Made by a program: the position numbers and the translations under genes. 42,912 nt of DNA, taken from contig NZ_JAHZAA010000005.1 in NCBI RefSeq assembly GCF_019424165.1, forward strand, positions 60,399-103,310. The letters run 5' to 3'. Below the pieces are notes generated by a model that saw only the letters and a list, made by a program, of their open reading frames with translations, was not told the origin of the DNA and did no database searches. Positions 7,068 to 15,264 of the stretch are shown here, piece by piece. Every line of letters begins with the position of its first letter. Position 1 is the stretch's first letter. Origin of the DNA: Desulfovibrio sp. Lineage in GTDB: Bacteria; Desulfobacterota; Desulfovibrionia; Desulfovibrionales; Desulfovibrionaceae.

Positions 7068-9677
7068 ATGCCACTCTCACGCCTTTTGGGCTTTTTTTCG
7101 CGGACCGCCCGACGGGCCGCAGCCGGAGCCTCGGCTTCAGACAGCGAGGCCGAGCGCTTTTTTGCCCTGCGGCACCATTCCTTCAAGCTTTTTCTCACGG
7201 CATGGAACACCTTTCAGGAGACCATGACCGCCCTTGAGTACACCCTGTGCTGCGACCACCCCTTTGGGCTTTACAGGGTGCGCGCCCTGTGCACCAGCAT
7301 GGCCACGCAGGCGTTTCAGTGCATCAAGCAGCTTGAACGGCTCGATCCTGCCCCCTGCGAAGCCCTGTACGCAAGGTTTGCCGAACTGCAAAAAATGGTG
7401 GCGGATGACGTTTACGAACCGGAATCCTGTCTTCTGGGGCCGCTTGTGCTGCCGCTGGGACCGGATGAAACGGATATGGGGGCGCTCAGCGGCGATGGGC
7501 GTTTTCCGTTGGTTGACCCGGTGACCCTGCGGCTGGAGGACGTGCGCAGCCGTCTGCCCGGCCTGATCCCCAACGGTTTTGTGGTTACTGCCGTGGGCTG
7601 CCAGCACTTTTTCCAGAGCGGCGACCTGCAGAGCGAGATCAACCGGCGCATACAGGCTGCCGGCGGCCTTGCCCCCAAACATCTTGCCAAACTTTCGCGC
7701 AGCCTCGGCCAGTTGGTGGAAGATACCCCCATGCCCCAGGATCTGGCGGCGGAAATTTTGACCGCAGTTGCCCGGTTGCGGGCGTCCTGTCCCGAGGGGA
7801 TGCGGCTTGTGCTGCGCGGGCGCTTGTGGCCGCCAGAGGCCCAGGGCAGCGATGACCCCGGCCTTGTGCTCTGGGGGCCGTCCGTGCCGCTGGAAGCCAC
7901 GGACGAGGAAGTGCTCCACGCGGTTCAGCTGACCCTGGCCCGCAAGCAGCGCGCCCAGGCTCTTGTGTACCGGCGCGCCCGGGGCCTTACCGAGGCCGGA
8001 GCCGGTGTGTGCGTTACCTGTATGGCTGTGGAGGATGGCTCCTGGGGCGGGCTTGCCCATTCGTGCAGCCCGGTGAAAGCGCACGGCGACCATGCCCACG
8101 TTTACGCCTGCCGCGGCTTGCCGCAGGAGCTGGATTACTCTGTTCTGCCCGCAGACCACGCCACTGTGGACAGGCGGCCGCCGCATGACGTCATCAGTCT
8201 TGTAGGACCTCCTGAAGCGGCGCGTCCTCTGCTTGAAGCCGATACCGCCAGAGAAGTGGCCGCGCTGGCTCTTGATCTTGAGGCTGATTTCGGCTGGCCT
8301 GTTTCTCTTTCGTGGGTACGTACGCCGCAGGGGCATCTGCGTCTTTTGCTGGCACGGCCCATTCCCCTGCCTGTGGATGCGGTGGACATGCCGCCGGTAA
8401 CCGCTGATGTGCGTCGCAATCTGCGGCTTACGGGCGGCTATACGGTCAGCCCCGGCCGGGTGGCGGGGCAGGTTTGCGTGGCGCGGCGGTGGGAAGAGGC
8501 CCGCCGTTTTCCTGCGGGCGGCATCCTTGTAGTGCCTGACGATAATTATCGCTGGGGCGCTTTGATGGACCGCGCTGCGGGTATTATTGCCGAAGAGGGC
8601 CTGCCCGGCTCACGGCTGGCGTCGCTGGCGCGCGAATTTGGCAAACCGGCCATTTTCGGACTGGACAATGCCACGGAAATACTGAAAAGCGGGCAGCGGA
8701 TTACCCTGTGTTCGGACATATGCCAGGTCTATGTTGACAGGCTGGAATCCCTGCTGCCCAACGTGCCGCCAGGGCGGGATTACATGCCCGGCAGCCCCGT
8801 GTACCGCATCCTGCAAAAGGCATCGGCCCGCATACTGCCTTTGACGATGGATGTTGACAGCCCCGAATTCAGGGCATCCAACTGTCAGACATACCACGAT
8901 ATTGCTCGCTACTGCCATGAAAGGGCCGTGAGCGCCATGTTCAGCCTTGGGGCGGAGAAAAAATACGCGCCGCAACGTGTAAAGCAGTTGCGCGACAAGG
9001 TGCTCAAACAGTTCTGGGTGGTGAACCTCAGTGACGGCTTTGCCGTTACGCCCCCCGGGCCGGTCATTGATATTGAACAGATATCTTCGGTTCCCATGCG
9101 CGCGCTCTGGCACGGCATGAACGCCTACGCCTGGCAGGGGCCGCCGCCCGTGGCCGGCAAGGGCTTTCCTTCTGTGCTGTTTGAAGCCCCGGCCAACCCC
9201 AATCTGGACCCGGCCGCGCAGACCGCCTACTTTTCTGAAAAAAACTACTTCATGATATCGCGCGACTATTGCAGCCTGCATTCGCGCTTTGGCTTTCATT
9301 TCGTCTCTGTAGAGGCGCGCCTTGGCGAGCGCACCCCTGAGAACTATCTTACCTTTCACCTGCGGGGCGGCGCGGCCAATATTGAGCGGCGCATCCTGCG
9401 TGTGCGTTTTGTGGCTGAGATTCTGTGGGAATTCGGCTTTGCCCCCATGGTGCGCAATGATGCGGTCAGCGCCACCCTCAAGGGCATGGATCGTGAAGAA
9501 GGCGAATTTTTGCTGGCAGTGGCGGGGTATATGACCATCCATACCCGCCAGCTGGACATGATCATGCAGGATGCAGCCCAGGTGGCTGCCCGGCGGGAGG
9601 AAATGCTCGAACACTGCCGCCTGCTGTTCAGAGGCAAAAAATTGCCGCAGGCCGCAACCGGCGTGGAGGGATCATAG
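7068..9677 (+). CDS. PEP-synthase-like pseudoenzyme (protein A)
   Basis: An 869-residue cytosolic protein built like protein B (11923-14538): a helical N-terminus (about 25-110), a PPDK/PEP-synthase ATP-grasp-like region (about 140-430), a mobile swivelling domain (about 455-550) and a C-terminal domain of unknown function (about 575-860). Key residues are missing. The phospho-accepting His of the motif (TSHAA in PpsA) is Arg516 in GLPGSRLASLAREFG. The RSSAxGEDS loop is replaced by LRGRLWPPEAQGSDD (from about 249). The usual D-[IV]-E-W is SLSW. It is therefore probably catalytically dead and regulatory. The C-terminal domain keeps the motifs shared with B (TYHDIARYCHERAV, YLTFHLRGGAAN, IHTRQLDMIM). 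The ATG at 7068 has GGAG six bases upstream. It ends 2 nt before the histidine kinase, with which it is surely co-transcribed. Confidence 0.8.
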   Translation: MPLSRLLGFFSRTARRAAAGASASDSEAERFFALRHHSFKLFLTAWNTFQETMTALEYTLCCDHPFGLYRVRALCTSMATQAFQCIKQLERLDPAPCEALYARFAELQKMVADDVYEPESCLLGPLVLPLGPDETDMGALSGDGRFPLVDPVTLRLEDVRSRLPGLIPNGFVVTAVGCQHFFQSGDLQSEINRRIQAAGGLAPKHLAKLSRSLGQLVEDTPMPQDLAAEILTAVARLRASCPEGMRLVLRGRLWPPEAQGSDDPGLVLWGPSVPLEATDEEVLHAVQLTLARKQRAQALVYRRARGLTEAGAGVCVTCMAVEDGSWGGLAHSCSPVKAHGDHAHVYACRGLPQELDYSVLPADHATVDRRPPHDVISLVGPPEAARPLLEADTAREVAALALDLEADFGWPVSLSWVRTPQGHLRLLLARPIPLPVDAVDMPPVTADVRRNLRLTGGYTVSPGRVAGQVCVARRWEEARRFPAGGILVVPDDNYRWGALMDRAAGIIAEEGLPGSRLASLAREFGKPAIFGLDNATEILKSGQRITLCSDICQVYVDRLESLLPNVPPGRDYMPGSPVYRILQKASARILPLTMDVDSPEFRASNCQTYHDIARYCHERAVSAMFSLGAEKKYAPQRVKQLRDKVLKQFWVVNLSDGFAVTPPGPVIDIEQISSVPMRALWHGMNAYAWQGPPPVAGKGFPSVLFEAPANPNLDPAAQTAYFSEKNYFMISRDYCSLHSRFGFHFVSVEARLGERTPENYLTFHLRGGAANIERRILRVRFVAEILWEFGFAPMVRNDAVSATLKGMDREEGEFLLAVAGYMTIHTRQLDMIMQDAAQVAARREEMLEHCRLLFRGKKLPQAATGVEGS

Positions 9678-9679
9678 CC

Positions 9680-11383
9680 ATGTCCGCAGTCGCTCCCGCG
9701 GCCCATCGCGGGTACAAGGTCATCTATCGCCGCCTGCTCGTCACCCTGCTGCTTATGGCGCTTACGCCGCTGGTGGCTCTGGGGCTGTTCTGCCTGGACA
9801 GGCTGAGCGCCATCTATGACGAAAAAATCAGCGCGGGCATTGAGGCTGTAGCCAGCAGCAAACACCGCGCGCTGGATACATTTATGGTGGAGCGCATCGC
9901 CCAGATAAAAAATCTGGCCTTTACCCACCCTTATACAGACCTGAGCAATTCCGGGCGCCTGAGCGATATTTTCAGCATCATGCAGAACAACAGCCGCTCC
10001 TTTGTGGATGTGGGCGTTATCGGCATGGATGGCCGTCATGTCTCCTATGTGGGGCCATATGACCTCAGCGACAACAATTACTCCGACACTCCCTGGTTCA
10101 GAGAGGTGCTGCGCAAGGGCGTGTATGTGAGCGATGTTTTTATGGGGTACAGAAACGAGCCGCATTTCATCATAGCGGTACTGCGACACGAAGGGGGGCG
10201 CAGCTACATAGTGCGGGCCACCATTGATATGGACGCCATGGGGGCATTGCTGCGCCGCGTATATTCCGGCCCTCACAGTGATGCCTTTCTGGTCAATGCC
10301 AGGGGCGAACTGCAGACAGATTCGCGCTATCACGGCAAAAGCATGGCAAGGTTCGGTGTGCCGCTGCCGGATATGACCCGCAAAAACGTGTTCACACAGC
10401 ACCTGACCACATCAAAAGGGCAGGAAATGCTGGCCGCCATGATACCTCTGGAGTCCATGCCGTGGGCGCTTGTGGTGCTCGATGATGTGCGCGACAGCCT
10501 GCAACCGTTGCGGCAACTCAAGGCATTGATTGTTTTTTTCATGATTTTGGGCAGCGGACTCATCTGCATGGGGGCTGAACTCTGCACCCGGCGACTCGTG
10601 GCTTCGCTTGAAGAATCTGACCAGAAGCAGGCCCATATTGATGCCCGTATGCTTCAGTCCAGCAAAATGGCGGCCCTTGGCAAAATGGCCGCCGGGGTGG
10701 CCCATGAGGTTAACAATCCCCTCATGCTCATTCAGGAAAACGCGGGCTGGATACGTGACCTGCTGGACGACGAAAAGCCCGAAACCATGAAGAATTATCA
10801 AGAAATACTGGAAAGTACAGAAAAAATTGACCAGCATGTCAAGCGCGCCAAAGGCATAACCCAGCGTATGCTCGGTTTTGGCCGCCGTATGAACCCCGGC
10901 CGTACGGAAATACTGATCAATTCCCTGACGGATCAGGCTGCTGAAATGCTTAAAACAGAAGCCACCAACCGCAATATTGACATCATCAGAGAGTATGATC
11001 CGCAGGTTCCGGTTATTTTGTCAGATCCCGCACAGCTTGAGCAGATTTTTATCAATATTATCGACAATGCCATTGACGCCATCGGTAAAAACGGTTCTCT
11101 GACCATCCGCACCCTTGCCTGGAAGAAGGGTGTTCGCATACTGTTTACCGATAGCGGCCCCGGTATGGACCTGGAAACTGTAACCCGTATTTTCGATCCG
11201 TTTTTTACTACCAAAAAAGTGGGCGAGGGTACGGGGCTTGGGCTGGCTATCTGTTATACCATACTTGAAAAGCTGGGCGGCCGCATTGAAGTGCAGAGCC
11301 GGTTGGGAGAAGGAACCACCTTCAGCATAACCCTGCCCGCCGAACCGCCGCAGCTTCCGCCGGAAGACGGCATGGCTGCCTGA
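9680..11383 (+). CDS. Membrane sensor histidine kinase (Cache-like sensor)
   Basis: A 567-residue histidine kinase. Transmembrane segments at about residues 17-38 and 281-302 flank an extracytoplasmic region of about 240 residues whose pattern (VGVIGMDGRHVSYVGPYDL, then YSDTPWFREVLRKG) resembles a double-Cache small-molecule sensor. The cytoplasmic part has a short coiled linker, then the H-box AAGVAHEVNNPL with the phospho-accepting His342. The ATPase domain follows, with N-box NIIDNAIDAI, G1 DSGPGM, F-box FDPFFTTK and G2 GTGLGLA. This is the NtrB/ZraS-like class. The start at 9680 has GGAGGG nine bases upstream. It follows protein A by 2 nt and precedes the receiver gene, its likely partner. 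The ligand cannot be read from the sequence. Confidence 0.93.
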   Translation: MSAVAPAAHRGYKVIYRRLLVTLLLMALTPLVALGLFCLDRLSAIYDEKISAGIEAVASSKHRALDTFMVERIAQIKNLAFTHPYTDLSNSGRLSDIFSIMQNNSRSFVDVGVIGMDGRHVSYVGPYDLSDNNYSDTPWFREVLRKGVYVSDVFMGYRNEPHFIIAVLRHEGGRSYIVRATIDMDAMGALLRRVYSGPHSDAFLVNARGELQTDSRYHGKSMARFGVPLPDMTRKNVFTQHLTTSKGQEMLAAMIPLESMPWALVVLDDVRDSLQPLRQLKALIVFFMILGSGLICMGAELCTRRLVASLEESDQKQAHIDARMLQSSKMAALGKMAAGVAHEVNNPLMLIQENAGWIRDLLDDEKPETMKNYQEILESTEKIDQHVKRAKGITQRMLGFGRRMNPGRTEILINSLTDQAAEMLKTEATNRNIDIIREYDPQVPVILSDPAQLEQIFINIIDNAIDAIGKNGSLTIRTLAWKKGVRILFTDSGPGMDLETVTRIFDPFFTTKKVGEGTGLGLAICYTILEKLGGRIEVQSRLGEGTTFSITLPAEPPQLPPEDGMAA

Positions 11384-11540
11384 GGCATGCACCGGCGAAT
11401 GAAAGAATCTGATGCTGGCCGGGGCGGCCTCGGGCCTGCCCGAAGCCTACGTTCCGGCGTCACTTGCTGCACGAGACACGTCATCGGTATCGGCCCTGGC
11501 TTGGCCTGGCCGAGACATTGCCTGAAACCGAGGAGGCCCC

Positions 11541-11921
11541 ATGCGCGCACTGTTTGTGGACGATGAACTGGAATTTCTTGAACTTATGCAAAAACGCCTG
11601 GCCCGGCGCGGCATGGAAGTGGTCACTGCCCCCGATGGGCAGACCGCGCTGGATATGGTGGAAGAAAACCTTGCTTCCGGCGGTGAACCTTTCAATATCG
11701 TGGTGATGGACGTGCGCATGCCCGGCATGGACGGCCTTGAAACCCTGCGGCATATGAAGCAGAAATCTCCCGGCCTGCCCGTCATCCTGCTTACGGGCCA
11801 TGCCTGTATGGGAGTGGCAGTGGAAGGGCTTGACCTTGGCGCGTATGACTACATGCTCAAGCCCGTAGCCATCAGCGAGCTTATCATCAAGATGGAGGAA
11901 GCGGTTCGCTCCGCGGTATAA
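11541..11921 (+). CDS. Single-domain response regulator (receiver only)
   Basis: A 126-residue receiver with no output domain. All active-site residues are present: acidic pair Asp7/Asp8, phospho-acceptor Asp57 (VVMDVRMPGMDG), Thr85 (LLTGHA) and Lys107 (MLKPV). AGGAGG at 11531-11536 is a strong ribosome-binding site. It lies 157 nt after the kinase and its stop codon is 1 nt before the start of PEP-like protein B. With no DNA-binding domain it must act through protein contacts or as a relay. The nearest candidate partner is protein B, which is an inference from position alone. Confidence 0.93.
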   Translation: MRALFVDDELEFLELMQKRLARRGMEVVTAPDGQTALDMVEENLASGGEPFNIVVMDVRMPGMDGLETLRHMKQKSPGLPVILLTGHACMGVAVEGLDLGAYDYMLKPVAISELIIKMEEAVRSAV

Positions 11922-11922
11922 G

Positions 11923-14538
11923 ATGGCGCTCCTCAAATATTTGCGGCACTGGATAGGGCGGGATCAGCCCGGGGAGCCAGACCCTGAGGAACTTGCCCGA
12001 GAGGAAGAGCTGAAGGCGCGCCTGCGCGAGCGTTGCGCGCGCTTCCGTCGTCTGCTTTCTGCCAACAAGCGCGCCCTTGAAGCCATGAGCGAGGTGGAAG
12101 ACCGCCTGAACGGTGCAAAACCTTTCGGCATGGATTATGTGCATGCCGTCAGCACCCGGGCCGTTACCGCTGTTTTTCAGATGGTGCGCGAGCTGAATGC
12201 TCTTTCCGGCAATGCCTATGCCGGGTTGCTTGAGCCTTTTGGCCGCATCCGCGGCCAGATGGAGGCTCTGCTGGAAGAACCTCCCCATCAGGACGGCCCC
12301 CTTATCCTGCATCTTGACCAGATAAGCCTGAGCGACCTCACCCTTGTGGGCGGCAAAATGGCAAATCTGGGCGAAGTGGCCGCCAATGCCGGTCTTTCCG
12401 TACCTGACGGCTTTGCCGTGACGGTCAGCGCCTACTATCGTTTTATGGAATATAACGGTCTTCAGAGCGAGCTGAACCGGCTTATTCAGGCTACAGACAT
12501 GCAGAGCCTTGATCAGGTTTTCAGTCTGGCCGCTGCCCTGCAAAAGGCCGTGCTCACGGCTCCGTTACCCCCCGAACTTGAAAGCGCCATTACTGAAGCC
12601 GTGGATATCATGCGCGCCAAGGCTGGTCCCGGTCTCAAGCTGGCCCTGCGCAGCAGCGCTGTGGGCGAAGATTCCCTTGGCGTTACCTTTGCGGGCCAGT
12701 ACAGGTCGGAACTCAACGTGCCGCCTGAAGAAGCCTGCGAAGTATGGAAAGAGATCATTGCCAGCAAATATGCGGTCACGGCCATGAGTTACCGCTACCA
12801 TCACGGTATTCCCGATGATGCCGCACCCATGTGCGTGGGGGTTCTGGCAATGGTCCCCGCCGCTGCGGGTGGCGTGGCGTACAGCCGTGATCCCGTGGCT
12901 GCCAGCCGCGGCCGTGAGCAGATACTGCTCAATGCTGTGTCCGGTCTGCCTCAGGCTGTGGTGGACGGGGCGGTAACGCCTGACGTGTATGTTTTCAGCC
13001 GGGAAATTCCCCCCAAACTTATCCGTAAACGCCTGGCCGGGTCCGAGGGTACATCCCCAAGCCTTACCGACAACCAGGCTGCGGAGCTTGCCACGGTGGC
13101 CCTTGCGCTGGAGAGTTACTATACCGAGCCGCAAGATGTGGAGTGGGCGCTTGACGCGGAAGACGGCCGCATTGTCGTTTTGCACAGCCGCCCCCTGCAC
13201 GAGGCCGATTCCGCCACGGAGCAGAGCCCTGCGGAGCCGCAGCACACCGGGGAGCAGGGCGGCGAGGCCTTTGCTCTGGATGATCTGCCCTCCGGCCTGC
13301 AAGTGCTTGCGGCGGGGGGCGTGGCCGTAAGCCCCGGCGTGGGCATGGGGCCTGTCTTTGTGGCCCGCAAAGAAGCGGACATGCTCTCGTTTCCCAAGGG
13401 GGGCATCCTGGTAGTGGAACGTGCCTTGCCCCGTTGGGCGCCGCTGCTTTCGCGGGCTTCGGGCCTTGTGAGCGAAGCCGGGGGCATGGCCGGGCATCTG
13501 GCCTCGGTGGCCCGCGAATACCGCTTGCCCGCGCTTTTCAGCCTGCCCGATGCCCGTCTGCTGCTCGACAATGCCGGAGAAGTCACGCTGGATGCGGCCC
13601 GTTGCGCCGTCTTCGCCGGGCGGCAACCGCAGCTTGTCTCCAGCGAGGCGGAACCGCCCAACCTGATGGCCGGCAGTCCGGTACACCAGCGCCTTCAGGC
13701 CCTGAGCCAGCTTATGGTTCCTCTTAATTTGCTGCACCCGGATGCGCCGGAATTTGCCCCGGCCCACTGCCGTACCCTGCACGACATCACCCGGTTCTGC
13801 CATGAAAAGTCCGTCCGCCTCATGTTTGAAGAGGAAGAGGCGGGAGTCAACAGGCGCATGGGCAAGCAACTGCGCGCCGGGGCCAAGCTGCAATACTGGA
13901 TTGTGGACATGGGCGGCGGCTTCAAACGCCGTGTACCCGGGCCGGTGGTGGATCTGGATATTATTGCCAGCGCGCCCATGCTTGCCCTTTGGGACGGCAT
14001 GGTGGCAGTGCCGTGGGCAGGGCCTCCGGCGGCCAGCGCTTCGGGCTTCATGACGGTCATGCTTGAAAGCGCTATGAATCCGGAGCTTGAAAGCACTGCG
14101 CCCAATAGTATGGCAAACAAGAATTTTTTTATTATCTCAGATAACTATATGATATTGCAGGCTCGCTACGGGTATCACTTCTGTACGGTGGAATCTCTGG
14201 CAGGCGAAGAAAGCCACGAAAACTTCGTGAGCTTTCAGTTCAAGGGGGGGGCTGCTGACCGCAAGCGGCGGCAGTTGCGCGCCCGCATGGTGGCGGACCT
14301 TCTGGAGCATCATGGCTTCAGGGCGGACGTGAAGGACGACTCTGTTTTTGCCGTGGCCGAAGGCTACGACGCTACAGAAACCCTGATGCGTACCCGCCTG
14401 CTTGGCTATCTGCTTATCCATACCCGTCAGGTAGACATGATCATGCTGGACACGGAGCGGGCCAAGGCTCTCAAAAGCAAGATGGCCGCAGATATGGACG
14501 GCATGAAAGACAGACCGCTCAAAGGCTGCTCCTTTTAG
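11923..14538 (+). CDS. PEP-synthase-like protein with intact ATP-grasp and phospho-His motifs (protein B)
   Basis: An 871-residue paralogue of protein A. An N-terminal helical region (about 20-115) precedes a PPDK/PEP-synthase ATP-grasp domain with VGGKMANLGE (GGK at 143-145), RSSAVGEDS (Arg243) and the closing QDVEWALD / LHSRPL. The mobile domain carries the phospho-acceptor-type His525 in GGMAGHLASVARE. Instead of the PEP/pyruvate-binding TIM barrel of PpsA, it has the C-terminal domain shared with protein A (TLHDITRFCHEKSV, FVSFQFKGGAADR, IHTRQVDMIML). It could therefore phosphorylate its own His with ATP, but has no visible site for making PEP. A phosphotransfer or signalling role is inferred. 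The ATG is 1 nt after the receiver stop without a clear Shine-Dalgarno, implying coupling. Automatic annotation would probably call it pyruvate, water dikinase. Confidence 0.82.
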   Translation: MALLKYLRHWIGRDQPGEPDPEELAREEELKARLRERCARFRRLLSANKRALEAMSEVEDRLNGAKPFGMDYVHAVSTRAVTAVFQMVRELNALSGNAYAGLLEPFGRIRGQMEALLEEPPHQDGPLILHLDQISLSDLTLVGGKMANLGEVAANAGLSVPDGFAVTVSAYYRFMEYNGLQSELNRLIQATDMQSLDQVFSLAAALQKAVLTAPLPPELESAITEAVDIMRAKAGPGLKLALRSSAVGEDSLGVTFAGQYRSELNVPPEEACEVWKEIIASKYAVTAMSYRYHHGIPDDAAPMCVGVLAMVPAAAGGVAYSRDPVAASRGREQILLNAVSGLPQAVVDGAVTPDVYVFSREIPPKLIRKRLAGSEGTSPSLTDNQAAELATVALALESYYTEPQDVEWALDAEDGRIVVLHSRPLHEADSATEQSPAEPQHTGEQGGEAFALDDLPSGLQVLAAGGVAVSPGVGMGPVFVARKEADMLSFPKGGILVVERALPRWAPLLSRASGLVSEAGGMAGHLASVAREYRLPALFSLPDARLLLDNAGEVTLDAARCAVFAGRQPQLVSSEAEPPNLMAGSPVHQRLQALSQLMVPLNLLHPDAPEFAPAHCRTLHDITRFCHEKSVRLMFEEEEAGVNRRMGKQLRAGAKLQYWIVDMGGGFKRRVPGPVVDLDIIASAPMLALWDGMVAVPWAGPPAASASGFMTVMLESAMNPELESTAPNSMANKNFFIISDNYMILQARYGYHFCTVESLAGEESHENFVSFQFKGGAADRKRRQLRARMVADLLEHHGFRADVKDDSVFAVAEGYDATETLMRTRLLGYLLIHTRQVDMIMLDTERAKALKSKMAADMDGMKDRPLKGCSF

Positions 14539-14673
14539 TTGCGCCCGGCAAAAAATATCCGCTGCCGTGGCAGCAGGGGGGCATGCAACAGGTTGATTCT
14601 GCCTTGAGATTGCCTGAAGGTTGCGTGGGCCAGACAGCACCCCATGCGAAAGCGTTGCGGCTTCAGTCCTGGT

Positions 14674-14744
14674 CCAATGCCTGTATATCCGAAGACCTGC
14701 GCCCGAAAATCTGTACCTGAAAACCTGTCCCCGAAAGTTTGTCG
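14674..14744. repeat. Degenerate 14-bp tandem repeat (four to five copies)
   Basis: Four adjacent 14-mers (14689-14702, 14703-14716, 14717-14730, 14731-14744) share the consensus CCGAAAACCTGTCC, and a weaker copy lies just before them. The period is not a multiple of three, so it does not suggest coding. It may be a protein-binding array or a slippage product. Confidence 0.6.
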
Positions 14745-15200
14745 CTGCTGGCAGCCATACGGTGTTTTTGCGCTGGTGAATGCCGCAGGGAGCAGCTTTA
14801 TGTGTTCCCGACAGGCTGCCTCTCTTTCCGCCTGGTCCGTTCTCTACCCCCGTAAACTGGCTTTTGTTTCAACGGCTTTTTTGATCTGCGTATTGCCCCT
14901 GCGCCTGTCGGCGCGAGAATGCCATGACGTCTTGCCTGCTGGGCTAAAACAGCTTACGCCTTTGGGAGCGGTTTTCCGTTGCCGTTTCTGCCAGCTTTCC
15001 GGCCATTTTTTATGACATCACGGTGGACTACGGCAGCGTGCACATCCGAAAAAGTCTTGTTGCAAGCCCGTCAGGCAACCATTGGACGATCCATCCATGA
15101 AGCGGTTTCGCGTTGGGATTGCACCAAAGGCTGCGCGGGCAGGTGGCTGCCATAAAGGCGCAAACGCAGGTTGTCTGCGCAGAAACATATTGAAACAGAT

Positions 15201-15243
15201 GCGTTACGAACTTTGAGAATACATACTTACAAAGTTGTAATGC
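15201..15243. promoter_or_regulatory. Imperfect inverted repeat before the 2-hydroxyacid dehydrogenase
   Basis: The arm GCGTTACGAACTTTG (15201-15215) pairs with CAAAGTTGTAATGC (15230-15243) with one bulged base and one G-T pair, across a 14 nt spacer. It ends 21 nt before the start codon. It could be an operator for a dimeric regulator or an mRNA hairpin that controls access to the ribosome-binding site. Confidence 0.5.
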
Positions 15244-15264
15244 GTTAATTTTACGGGAGTACTC

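Larger units (their letters stand above)
14539..15264. other. Long intergenic region with a tandem repeat and an inverted repeat
   Basis: These 726 nt between protein B and the 2-hydroxyacid dehydrogenase hold no gene I can support. An open frame at 14644-15015 has no domain, no Shine-Dalgarno and an implausible Arg/Cys-rich composition. Visible structure is a compact 14 nt dyad at 14561-14574, a degenerate 14-nt tandem repeat at 14674-14744 and an inverted repeat just upstream of the next gene at 15201-15243. I found no clear terminator for the preceding operon. Confidence 0.5.

Noticed and set aside
11507..11522. Sigma-54-like TGGCCG-N5-TTGCC before the response regulator
   Set aside because: Only 8 of 11 consensus bases match. 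The predicted start would fall inside the Shine-Dalgarno sequence and remove it from the mRNA.
14644..15015. 123-codon open frame between protein B and the 2-hydroxyacid dehydrogenase
   Set aside because: No ribosome-binding site, no domain, Cys/Arg/Ser-rich composition, and it covers a non-triplet tandem repeat.
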